This document shows, piece after piece, positions 34,254 through 44,454 of a stretch of 64,000 nt of DNA. Source of the stretch: Zygnema cylindricum. Its lineage: Eukaryota > Streptophyta > Zygnematophyceae > Zygnematales > Zygnemataceae. The stretch spans positions 1 to 64,000 of the forward strand of contig JBBHKE010001809.1 of NCBI GenBank assembly GCA_037447655.1, in the 5' to 3' direction. A model generated the notes under the pieces. The model was not told where the DNA came from. It saw only the letters and a program-made list of their open reading frames with translations, and searched no databases. Both the position numbers and the translations under genes were made by a program. The first letter of the stretch is position 1; every line of letters starts with the position of its first letter.

Positions 34254-36722
34254 CGTGCAACTTTTGAGAGTTTGATCCGCACTAAATTTCTGTTCGTATT
34301 TTTCCATTTTCGACATTTTTTATTTATTTTTGTTCGAAAATCCTTAACGTCCAACCAACTTGGCCTTCTTTTTTTTGACTTTTGTCCTTTTTCGCTTTTT
34401 TGTTTTCCATGGTTTCAGGCGGCAACTGCGGGTACGGCGACTTGACGGCCGCCGGCTACTCCGTCAAAATCGCGGCCGTCAGCGCTCCCCTTTACCGCGG
34501 CGGCCTCGGCTGCGGCTCCTGCTACCGGTACGCTCAATGCTGCTGTACTTTTTTTTAGCATCCGTACAACAGTGCTTGCATCCGTACAACTCTGTACTTT
34601 TTTCTGCATCTGTACAGCATTACTGTACTTTGCGTCCGTACAACTCTGTACTTTATTTTTCATCCTTATAACACTGCTTTGCGTCCGTACAACACTGCTT
34701 AATTTTGTACTTCTGTAGATTAGGTGGTTTTTTTTTTTTTGGCAATTTGAAAGTTTTGATTTTTCCTCTTTAGAATTTATCACCAGACCGGCAAATGATC
34801 TTCTTTTTCTCGATATTTTGACTTTTTTCCTCTTCTAAACCGACCCATGAGCTCGTACATAGCTATGAACGGAATTTAAAATGGGAACCTTAATTTATAA
34901 CATATCCCGAATTTCCGTTTTTTTTTTTTTTGTTGCAGAGTCAAATGTGTAAACAGTAATTACTGTACTGGTGCGTCATTGGTCGTTCCGGTGACCGATT
35001 TTTGTCCGGGCGGCAACTGGTGTTGTGAAACGTGTCACCACTTCGATCTCAGCCAGCCAGCTTTCCGTACAATCGCCGATGTAACAGCGGGACATGTGGA
35101 CATTGAGTATGAGAGGTGAGGGATTGCAGTGAACTACTTCGATTTGGTGTCAATGCAACTGATTTTTTTTTTTTCCGTATTCTTTTCGATATTTGGCTTT
35201 GGTCGATGAAAAAAAATATTTGTTGACATGACATTGGACATTGGACATTGGACATTGGACATTGGACACTGGATGATGATGTCATCATCCATCATCCATT
35301 TTATTCTATTAAATTGCCGACTCTATTTCTAATCCAGAAGCTTGATTTTTTCATTCTGAAATCATTCTCAATGCTGACTTTTTGGAAGCATTCTTGTAAA
35401 TGAAAGACACAAATTCCATCAATGAAAGAAATGATAATTAGCCAAACTTCCATCTGGCTTATCAAATTAATAACTAGTTTTTTTTTTTTTCCAGAGTTCC
35501 TTGTCCCTATGCGGGTCCAATAGTATTTATTGTTACTGGAACCATTTATTGGATGAATGTTCTTGTCCAAAATATCGCGGGTCCTGGACAAATTGATTTC
35601 TTCGAGGTTTCCCAGGATGGAGGCAATTCCTTTATTCCATTAAAACAATCATGGGGCGCGGTAAGACTAGAAGGTTTAGCTTGTATTCTTGTTGTATGTT
35701 TATTTTCCCTTTCGTTATAAAGTGGATTTTGCAATTAGACAGCTGTTTGTTTGAGCCCTCCTTCTTCTTCTTCTTCTCCTTTTTTCTTCCCTTGCCTGCC
35801 GGTTTGATGAACTATGATTTTTTTTCTCTATTTTTTTTCTCGTGGTTGGAGAATCTCATTAATTGCATTTTCCATTTTTTTTTTTTTTTTTTTTGTCAAC
35901 AGCTTCTCACACTCCATTTTTTTTTCTTTTTCGTTCTAGACAACATGTATTATTAAACAAATTTCGGAAATGACATTTCAAACCTTTCTAAAACCCCAAC
36001 ACTATAAACAACAAATTAGTTCAGTCTAGTAAATTTGTTTCCTCCATTTCGTTTCTATTTCTACTTCTATTTCTATTTCCATTTCTATTTCTATTTCTAT
36101 TTTTCCATCAAATTAACAAGTTTCTCTTATTTTCATTTTTTTTGTGTCATCCAGAATTGGGTATATAGCGGATCTTATCCTCTCTCCAGAAATTCCCTCA
36201 TTTTTCGAGTCGGTTCTTCCGGATACCCAACTCTTACCTCTCCCCCTTGCCTTCCTTCTGATTGGACCGAAGGAACCTATCGATGCAATATTCAATATGA
36301 CAACGGATTTTCCAAACAACAGCAAAACCAAAATACGACGTCACCTCAGACTAACCAGTACCAAAGTCTCTCGCCTTCTCTTTCCCCTCCACCTCCCTCT
36401 CCTCCACCTCCTTCTCCTCCCCACCCTCTCCCTCTTCCTCCCTCCTCCACCCTCTCCTCCCCCTCGCTCTCCCCCCCCCTCTCCCTCTCGCTCTATCTCT
36501 CATCCTCTCGACGTTGATGAAGATGGTAATGAGAAACGAAAGAAAGGTCGCCATCCTCCCGGAGTCGGGCGAAAACCTCCGGGAAAAGGGCGACACCCTC
36601 CGAGATTCGGTCGACCTCCGGGATTTCGCCACCCGCCCGGAATCGGACGACATCCGCTCGGAAAAGGAAAACATCCTCCTGGTAAAGGAAAACATTTACA
36701 TAGAAAGGTGAAATTGATATGA
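33378..36722 (+). CDS. Expansin (alpha-type, HFD) with basic HPPG-repeat C-terminal tail
   Basis: Six exons: 33378-33543, 34419-34527, 34939-35115, 35495-35660, 36155-36365 and 36523-36722, all phase-consistent, giving 342 residues. A hydrophobic signal peptide (VIGAVLLMLTWQADFVYG) precedes GGGATFYGNEDGFGTQGG. The first domain is GH45-like, with the Cys set GLGCGSCYR, VTDFCPGGNWCC and HHFDLSQPAFRTIAD; HFD is the expansin signature. The second domain is CBM63-like (MNVLVQNIAGPGQIDFFEV, QSWGANWVYSGSYPL). Expansins loosen cell walls non-enzymatically by disrupting cellulose contacts. The usual protein ends after CBM63; this one adds about 85 residues, first Gln/Asn-rich, then GRHPPGVGRKPPGKGRHPP-type repeats rich in Lys, Arg and His. 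The last junction (36365 to 36523) removes a CT-rich intron of 157 bp and is inferred from phase; its donor AAA/GTCTCT is weak. Read without splicing, the frame would instead end at 36517 in a Pro/Ser-rich stretch. Confidence 0.85.
33604..33682. repeat. Long (CT)n microsatellite in expansin intron 1
   Basis: About 37 nearly uninterrupted CT units, followed by 400 bp of CT-rich sequence to about 34095, inside the 875-bp first intron. Confidence 0.9.
34190..34252. repeat. (TA)n microsatellite in expansin intron 1
   Basis: ATATATCTATATCTAGATAT leads into about 15 TA units. Confidence 0.9.
34545..34705. repeat. GCATCCGTACAACTCTGTAC minisatellite in intron 2
   Basis: Five or six degenerate copies of a roughly 30-bp unit containing CCGTACAAC and CTGTACTTT, just inside the second intron. 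Confidence 0.7.
35223..35272. repeat. (GACATTG) array in intron 3
   Basis: Five copies of ATTGGAC, followed by a small palindrome GATGATGATGTCATCATC. Confidence 0.85.
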
Positions 36723-36879
36723 AAGAAAAACGTATGAAAGAATATTGTATGAAGGAATATCGTATGAAGGAATATTGTATCAACCATAAGAGGGAAAGGT
36801 TGTAAAGGAAATGGATCTTCTTAGGGAGAGGGAGGGAGTGGGAATGGAGACCAAGAGGGAGAGGGAGGAAGAAAAACAT

Positions 36880-36947
36880 TTTGGTTGGACAAGGGAGACA
36901 TCCACCCGGAAAAGGAAAACATTTACATAGGAAGGCAAAATTAATAT
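36880..36947 (+). pseudogene. Duplicated 3' end of the expansin tail exon
   Basis: Encodes GQGRHPPGKGKHLHRKAKLI and a stop, a near copy of the last 20 residues of the expansin (GKGKHPPGKGKHLHRKVKLI). The following ATATCGTATGA/GAATATTGTATGA stretch and GAGAGGGAGGGA block also repeat sequence found after the real stop (36723-36870). It is a tandem duplication of the 3' coding end plus 3' UTR, about 220 bp apart. It could be an alternative terminal exon, but no good acceptor is evident. Confidence 0.6.
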
Positions 36948-37249
36948 GACCGAATATCGTGTGACTGAATATCGTATGAAAAATATTGTATGACCGAATA
37001 TTGTATCACCGTAAGAAGGAAAAAGTTGTGGATCTTCTTAGGGAGAGGGAGGGAATGGGAGAGGCGGAGGGAGAGGGAGAGGGAAAGGGAGGAGGAGCTT
37101 TGTCTTTCTTGGAAAAGGGAAGGATGAGAAGAAAAATTGAAGTTAATGAAAAAAAGATTATGGTACGGAAGTTCTCGGTGAATTATATACAGGTAGAAAA
37201 GAGTTGGGGCAGGATGGATATTTTATGACGCCTATTTGTATAGAATATA

Positions 37250-38935
37250 GGAGGCGAGAATGAGAATGGCGCATTTACTGGTATAGTGGTGTATTATTAT
37301 TAAGTTAGTATTTCCATTATAGTGCGTACTAAATAGTACTATATCATCACGCATCTTTTTGCCTAGAGAGAGACACTTCTCTAGTTTTTGAGCTAGAATC
37401 ATATGAAGGATGGAAAATTGGAGGTCTTTTTTTGACATGAATAGTAGGTTTCTTTACATGTAGAAATGGTGGTTATTTACAAGTAGGAATGGTGGCTTTT
37501 TATATGTAGAATTAGTATTTTTTTATATTTGGAAATAGTAGTTATTTACATGCAGAAATAGTATTTTTTTATATGTAAATAGAGCTATTAGTAAAAGATA
37601 GTAGTAAAAGATAGTAGTAAAGGATAGCAGTAAAAGCTCAACTCCTCTTTACAAAAAGGAATTTGGGAAGAAAGTGGATTTTTGACGAAAATTGGTGGGA
37701 ATCTACCGATAGTCGATGGGTAGAAATAATTGTAAGCGGTCGCTTGCACCAATTTCTTTCAATGTTGAGCTTTAGAGCCCAACTTAAATGTGAAGGAGGA
37801 ATCATCATAGCTTTGTATCAAATAAACGACAAATGCATTAAATAGTATATTTATACAATATATATTTTTTAAGCATGTTTAAAAAATGTGTTTATGCTTC
37901 ATTGTTTTTATAATGAAAGAAATTCGCCGTACTGTTGTACGATGTTGTCGATTTTAAACAAATGATTTGAAAATAAAAATACTATGTATTGTGTGAAAAG
38001 TATTGATTTCTTCGGTCATATTGAGAGTGAAATTTTGACTTAATGTTTTACACCAATTATAGTAGGAAAAACTGTTTAAATGGTCTACTTTCTATCAATT
38101 GCCCAAAGCTCAATGTTGGTTGTGGACCACACTATATGTAAAAATTCAAGACAAAAATAATAATAAAAGTGCACCACAGTGAAACAAGATAAAGACAATA
38201 AAGAAAATCCAGCAAAATAAAACTTTATTTCACCAGAGGCTTTTCCCCTCCTTAATACAAATACAAATTCAGTGATACTTTCCCCACACACACACTCCCA
38301 CTAAATACCCTCCACATAAACAAAGAACAAATATCCTTAGAATCAATATAAGGCATAATACCTTAACTAAAGATGACCAGGTACACGCTAAGGTACGCCG
38401 GCCATAGTCTACAGCTCCTGAGCTACCTCAAGCTACCCTTCTCTTCCAGAATTCTCTCTCAGTAAACAAACCAAAATGTGGCAGGATCGCCTCAGGATCG
38501 GCCGTACAAATTGTACTGCCGCTTCACCGTACACATCGAATATTTCATCGGACGCGAAACATGAATTGCGTCTGTATTCCACGAACACAAATTAATGAAG
38601 AATCGGCGAACGTCCGATTCTCAGAATTGAACCTAACACTATATTGGGTTGGTGACAAATGTATTGTGGGTAATATAACCTTCTATATCGAAAATTCTTT
38701 AGGTGTGCAATAAATTTGCAATACTGTCCACACTAAAATTTGTATCGGATATCCACAATGAATTCTGTTGATAATAATATGGGGAAAGTTTTTTATACTT
38801 ACTCGTATGTTTTTATTCTTGGATAAAACCAATATATTTGTTTCGTCTTTTTTAATTTAACGATCAGCTTCAATTCTTTCAAATTTGAGTCGATTCATTT
38901 CATTTTTGTTCCTTTTTAAGGAATTACTCTATGTA
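37250..38935. other. Intergenic AT-rich DNA with degenerate 35-bp repeats
   Basis: 37440-37570 holds four degenerate copies of TTATTTACATGTAGAAATAGT. A 60-codon frame at 37663-37845 has no recognisable family and no splice context. I see nothing else that supports a gene. Confidence 0.4.
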
Positions 38936-38940
38936 ACCTA

Positions 38941-38987
38941 CACCGTGTATCGCTATTAGTGTTAATCACTAATAGTGATAGACGGTG
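38941..38987. mobile_element. 47-bp minimal TA-target element (two TIRs only)
   Basis: CACCGTGTATCGCTATTAG runs directly through TGTTAATCA into CTAATAGTGATAGACGGTG, flanked by TA on both sides. It consists of only the two inverted ends of the MITE family, nearly a perfect palindrome, with no interior. Confidence 0.75.
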
Positions 38988-39135
38988 TAGTATATCTCCT
39001 CAAATTTATTATATGGGCGATTTGTTTCCCTTCCTTCAGAATTTTGTAAAGCTCCAGTTCTTTGGGTAAATAATTGTTTATATGATATACTGTTGCCGGA
39101 ATTCTGCAATAACCGTATTTTTCACGTGTAATAAC

Positions 39136-39268
39136 TAGTGTTGTGTATCGAGTAATTTTTATCACGATAATTCCTTCGCCGATATATTGAACCAATATAT
39201 CGATTATCGGTCGGTCAAAAAAAGGTACATATCGGTTACCGGCAACTGGCTACAGATACACAACACTA
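39136..39268. mobile_element. TAGTGTTG-TIR hAT-like element, 133 bp
   Basis: Termini TAGTGTTGTGTATCG and GATACACAACACTA, with perfect 8-bp duplications GTAATAAC (39128-39135 and 39269-39276). The interior has the same CGATATAT/CGATTATCG character as the 390-bp relative at 29663-30052. Confidence 0.8.
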
Positions 39269-39913
39269 GTAATAACCTTATTCTTTCCTTGCGAACACAG
39301 TTACTGTTCATGAATCGCCGAAACTGCAAACACATAGAACACCGTTCATAGCTCGCCGGTCTTCACACTTTTCAGGTAACAGATTTTTATTGTAGGTAAA
39401 ACATATCATCAATTTTAACTTTTCTGCGTTGTCTCTTCCAGGATTTGAGTTTTGCACAAGAATTTTAGCTATTGCACCCTATCACTAGACCCTTAATAGG
39501 GGAGGGACATTACAGTGTATTAATAATCCAAACTGGAAATTAGGACTCTACACTCTTTTAGCGGTGTAGCTTTATTTCTGGGTGCCATAGTTAACTTGCC
39601 CATGCAAAAACGTTACCCTTTTTTCTTTTCCACAAAAGTACAAAAAAGTACAAAAGTATATATGCCTGAAAACAATTGTGAACATAAGGTGGAATGTAAC
39701 TTCACATCACATGGGACCTTTATGTTAAAATGGAACGATCTCACCTAATTTCATATGAATACAAAATACATTATACAACATAATATGACACAATCTTGTG
39801 GAACTAGCGAAATCCCATCGTGTGACAAGCTTTCAAAACTCTCTCTGCATTTCCCCTCCATTTTCCCTCTCCCTCCATTTTCCCCTCCAAAACAAATTGA
39901 GCTATTTTTATTT

Positions 39914-40112
39914 GCCTTCGTTATTATTCCCAAACGTATGCGATTTCCACAAGTTTAATGAACGAAGGACATCACTCTCGGCTTTTCGACGTTCTTCCGG
40001 CGAAAATTTGTGGACGAGAACTCCCAAGGGTCCCGGTTTAAGAACATCCAAAACTTGGTCCACTCTATTCTCTCCTTCTCTGATGACCCCACATCCTTTG
40101 ACAACCATCAAA
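39914..40112 (-). CDS. Possible terminal exon of an unrecognised gene
   Basis: The minus strand is open for about 65 codons and ends in TAA: GVIREGENRVDQVLDVLKPG, then PLGVLVHKFSPEERRKAESD and VLRSLNLWKSHTFGNNNEGK. The composition is protein-like (amphipathic, balanced, with mixed codon third bases), unlike the repeat-driven frames around it. A T-rich tract lies just upstream (40112-40140) with AG candidates. No partner exon was found on either side and I do not recognise the family. Confidence 0.3.
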
Positions 40113-40545
40113 TTATGGAAAAAAATAAAAAAGAAATAGGATGTCGAAGTGGATCATGGAGAATAAGGGATGAGGGTAAAATGAGGGTGAAACCATGCGG
40201 AGGACAAAGATAGGACGAGGATGACAATAATCCCAAGAAAATGATAGGGCAAAAAATTACACATAGGAAATCAAAAGGTTTGGAAATTGGAAGAGGAGGA
40301 GAAGAAAAAGCTCTTGTTTTCAAAACCAAAAAAAAGGAAAAAATTCAAACTGTTTTAAAAAATGCCAATTGAGAATTTGTTTAAAAACAATGAAAAATGT
40401 AAAAGATAGCCGTATAAAGCTACTAATAACCATCTTGAGACTTTCATGCTTTTGAGTTACAAATTTCGATTCTACGATATATACCTTGTGAACTTGACCA
40501 AAACTCAAAAATAAACCCAAAACCACGGCCCTACATTGAAAAACC

Positions 40546-40740
40546 TAACCCTAATGCAAAAAGCCCTGAAGCCAAACCCTAACCACAACCATAGCTCCAA
40601 TCATAACCCTAACCCTAACCCTAACCTCAACCCTAACATAAACGCATCCGTGACTATAACCTAACCCAACTCAACCATACCACTAACCCTAACCTGCGGT
40701 TAACTCCGAACCTAAAAGTAGCCCTAAGCCTGCTCCTTCA
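40546..40740. repeat. Degenerate CCCTAA-rich tract
   Basis: Repeated AACCCTAA blocks, including four perfect CCCTAA units at about 40602-40625, interspersed with variants. It resembles an old interstitial telomere-type repeat but is too degenerate and short to call a telomere. Confidence 0.55.
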
Positions 40741-41101
40741 CTTAACTCAAGAACCGGCCCTAGCTCTACCTCTAACTCTAACAACCTTAAACAAGAAAAA
40801 CCAAACTGAAAAACCATAGAACTCCATAGAACCACTTATACCTCATATCCTAAAAAATCAAAAACAAAAACCAAAAACAAAAACCAAAAACAAAAACCAA
40901 AAAAACCTAATCCAAACCCTAAATCTGACCTCAAACTTTTCCGAGCGCCTGCAAAAACTGTCCTCCATAGAGCTGCGGAGCTCCAGGCGCCCATAACCCT
41001 AAAACCGTTAATACTGTTACGCTTCAGCAAAGAACTTGGACTTTGAACCGCACATAGAAGAATGGGCGACGCTACAGTAGTCCTGTGTACTCTATACAGT
41101 A

Positions 41102-41198
41102 CACCGTGTATCGCTATTAGTGTTAATTATTTTTCCGCCACTTTAAAGCGTCTTTTCTTCGTACACACTTGTCCAATTTTCAATTTGAAACTGGCATT
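41102..41198. mobile_element. TA-target MITE, left half (CCGTACAC subfamily)
   Basis: Begins CACCGTGTATCGCTATTAG after TA and contains TTTTCTTCGTACACA. It is cut off at the start of a long inverted-repeat element, which probably inserted into it. The preceding 55 bp (GAACCGCACATAGAA, GGGCGACGCTACAGT) also precede the element at 45452. Confidence 0.55.
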
Positions 41199-42685
41199 AA
41201 GGGTAGAATTCCATTAGGCGGTCCCAGTAAATGTACGGAAATTCTACTGGCAGTGTTTACTGGAAGACTATTCCATTTTGTCGGGTCAGTAACAAACCTT
41301 CCTCAATTATGATTGGCGCCACGTAGGTTAGAGTTCAGATTATAAAAATCTTAAAGAAAATCTTCAAACGGAAAGTCAGAACGAAATATCTGTACGACCG
41401 GAGGTACACCGTGAATCGTTATTAGCCTTATGTACGCTATATCGGCACCCCAAAATTTTTACATTGATACCTTAAATATAATAAACTACACTATTTAAGG
41501 ACGTGGACCATAATCTGCCACGTCTCCTGGCACTAAATTAGAATAAATGACGCTAATTTTTTCTTTACACTAATAATTTCTATACGCTAATAACGATTCA
41601 AGGTGTAGTTAATGACTCGTACGTAAAGTTTGCGGCCAGATTTTTGATTTTGAAAATGGAAATCAAAATTTCGAAACGGAATGGCAAAAAGTCGCGGCAA
41701 ACTTTGAATGTCGGTGGATGTCAGACGGTGCGTGCGAAAATATTTTCGGGTCACCTGCATCTAGCGTGGCAGGCGGCACATGGCCTGTACGATGTAGGCA
41801 CATGGCCTGTACGACGTGTAGACCTGTGATCGCTTGTTAAAAGTAGATATTATTTTTCTTTTTCACGTGTACCAATGGTACACGTCTAGTATCGTACAAC
41901 TCTCCTCGCGAGGAGATTACACCGCGAATCGTTATTAGGGTGAAGCTCCATTACACGAAAAGTGGGGTTCGTTACTAGACGCCGTACGTTTTCGTACAGA
42001 ACCGTACAGAGACGTACCAGATTTATTTTTTTGTCGGACGAAACATCGTTACTGGAAAGCTGTCGGGAAGCTCCAATGATGTAGGCGTAATTCCTGACCG
42101 TTGGATGTTTCACTTTTTGAGATCCGCGAAGCAATCAAGCACATCATCCAGTGGGCCCCAACTCTCCTCGCGAAGAGAGTTGGGGCCCACTAGATGATTG
42201 CCATTCATTACCATTGGTACACGTGAAAAGGAAAAAAAATATCTACGTTGTACAAGCAATCACAGGCCTGCACGTTGTATATGCCATGTGCCTCTTGCCA
42301 CGTTGAATGCAGGTCAGGTGAAAATATCCTCGCACGTTCCGTCTGACATCCACCGACATTCCAAGTTTGCCGCAACCTTCAAGGTTTGTCGCGTTTTTTT
42401 GCCATTCCGTTTCGAAATTTTGATTTCCATTTTCAAAATCAAAATCTAGCCGAAAACTTTATGTACGAATCATTAATAACCTTCAGTGGTACAGAAACTT
42501 CGTACAGATATTATGTTTGTAGATTTTTTTCAAGATTTTTAGAATCTGGACTCCAATTTACGTGGTGCCAATCATAATTGAGGAAGGTTTGTTACTGGGC
42601 CGACACAATGGGGCGGACTTCCAGTAAACGCTGCCAGTAGACTTGTCCGTACATTTACTGGGACCACATAATGGAACTTCACCCT
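41199..42685. mobile_element. Long inverted-repeat (foldback or MULE-like) element
   Basis: The ends AAGGGTAGAATTCCATTA and TAATGGAACTTCACCCTT begin inverted arms of roughly 500-700 bp. Matching pairs include CCTCAATTATGATTGGC with GCCAATCATAATTGAGG, and GACATCCACCGACATTC with GAATGTCGGTGGATGTC. The centre (about 41900-42170) holds a related fragment that is inverted relative to 44220-44450. The left arm carries a 199-bp MITE that the right arm lacks. No transposase frame and no target duplication were found. Confidence 0.65.
41407..41605. mobile_element. TA-target MITE, 199 bp, with in-window empty site
   Basis: CACCGTGAATCGTTATTAG to CTAATAACGATTCAAGGTG, flanked by TA. The opposite arm of the surrounding inverted repeat (around 42465-42480) reads, in reverse complement, GAAGGTTATTAATGATTCG where the occupied arm reads GGAGGTA, element, TAGTTAATGACTCG. 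This shows a clean insertion with duplication of TA. Confidence 0.85.
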
Positions 42686-42799
42686 TCGTGTCAAAGTTTG
42701 AATAGTGTTGAAGAAAATTTACCGTAATTGATGCTAATTAAAAATTTGAAATTTTTCAAAAAAAAGGTGTATTCTAATTTCGGCGTTTATGCTAATTTG

Positions 42800-43803
42800 C
42801 ATAGTTGTCCAATTCGTGGATTTGGACTTTTTTACGAAAACTACGAGTATTGTTTGTTCGTGGCTGTGAATTTACTGGCCTCTTGTTTTAAAAAAATGTA
42901 ACGGACATAAAACAAAATTGCTTCATTTATGTCTTTTATTTTATCTTGTCCTCCTCCATCTTCGAAGGTAGCCGCCGTTGGAGCTGTAAATTTGTTCTGC
43001 GTGCTTAGTTATTGACTTATCAGTTTTGGGCTTTGCTCATAGTTCAAAAGTAGGCGTTTTTATGGTAGGCCTTTGGTCGGCGCCTTTATCGTAAGTTGTG
43101 TTATGGGCTTTTCTTGTGATCTTCTTAGATCGCTACTTTGATCAGCGACCGTCCGATCGTCCGAATCTGACGGTGTAAATAAAATTTTTTGGTCCGAATG
43201 TTTTAATTGGTCCAATTTTTGGTCCGAATGTTTTAATTGGTCTGAATAGGTCCGAATACAATATGGGTCTTAAGGTCATATTGTATGTTTTGCGTACAAT
43301 AGGCATATTGTATGGGCCTACTTTCACCTACTTTTGAACTATGGTTTTGCTTCATTTGCGCGCTCGTATTATTATCTGGGCGGCGAGCCGCGGAATTTAT
43401 GGCTTCTCGCACGCGTATTTTTATCTGAGCGGCGAGCTGCGGAATTGATGGCGTCTCGCACGCGTATTTTTATCTGAGCGGCGAGCCGCGGAAATTATGG
43501 CGTCTCCAACGGCGACTTCCTTGAACCGTTTTGCTTCATTTGCGCGCACGTATTTTCATATGTCCTCCAATCCGTCTTCAGAGGGAAGCCGCCGTTTAAG
43601 TCGCCGTAAATTCCGACGCTCGCCTCTAGTTCGTTGTACGTTTCAGTTTTTAGGGTTTTCAATATTTAAATATTTGAATTTGAAAAGTACAAAAAAGTAC
43701 GAGTTTTACCTACGAATTTTAAAAGTTTGAAATTATTTTATGCGCACTCCACGTAGTATTCGTTAGTTTACTCCGTGCGTTTTATGCGCATAGGTTATCT
43801 ATG
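42800..43803. mobile_element. CATAG-TIR element, copy 3 (perfect 8-bp duplication)
   Basis: A 1,004-bp unit beginning CATAGTTGTCC and ending ATAGGTTATCTATG. It is flanked by perfect octamers CTAATTTG (42792-42799 and 43804-43811). It has near-terminal CGTAGTATTCGTTAG and TTTTATGCGCAT like copies 1 and 2. It contains a 306-bp element of another TIR family and a triple repeat GCGGCGAGCYGCGGAATT at 43378-43500. Confidence 0.8.
43038..43343. mobile_element. CATAGTTC-TIR element, 306 bp, nested
   Basis: Termini CATAGTTCAAAAGTAGG and CCTACTTTTGAACTATG. The flanking octamers GCTTTGCT and GTTTTGCT match at 7 of 8. An internal palindromic pair CATATTGTATG/GGCATATTGTATGGGC also occurs in the solo end at 45318-45408. 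Confidence 0.7.
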
Positions 43804-44454
43804 CTAATTTGGGAACAGCAAAAATGGAATATTCGCCGTACGATTATATACATAAAATATATGTATCCGTACAAAATATTAAAAATCTTACGCCGTCGCG
43901 AAATTAAAATATCCGTACATGCCATACTAGTTTACGTGTTAGACTAATCCCGTTGTTTTGAGCGCATGTTCCTATGCGTGCGCGTCTGATTTAATTCATT
44001 TTTTGTAAATTTTCACTTGAAAAGGTACATTTATGTACGGTCTGACATCGACCGTACACCACACTGTTTAGATTTTATTGTACTTTCGGGCTTTACGCTA
44101 TTTTGTACGGTACCTTAATTAACGTCAAGGAAAAATTAAAATCATGTATCCTATTTAAAAAAAAAACCAAAATTTTAAGAACCCAAATTAGAGTCATTGA
44201 CATTAATAACGATTCGCGGTATATCGTCACACTGGATGATGTGCGCGATTGCTTTTCGGATCTGAAAAAGTGGAATATCCAACGGCCAGGAATTACGCCT
44301 ACATCATTGGAGCTTCCCGACAGCTTTCCAGTAACGATATTTCGTGTGACAAAAAAAAAATTAAGGTACGGCGTGGTACGAATCTGTACGAAGACGTACG
44401 ACGTCCAGTAACGAACCACACTTTTCGTCTAATGGAATTCTACCCTAAGAGCGT

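Noticed and set aside
36351-36695. Minus-strand frame of RRMFSFSERMSSDSGR type
   Set aside because: Antisense of the expansin tail exon; repeat-driven.
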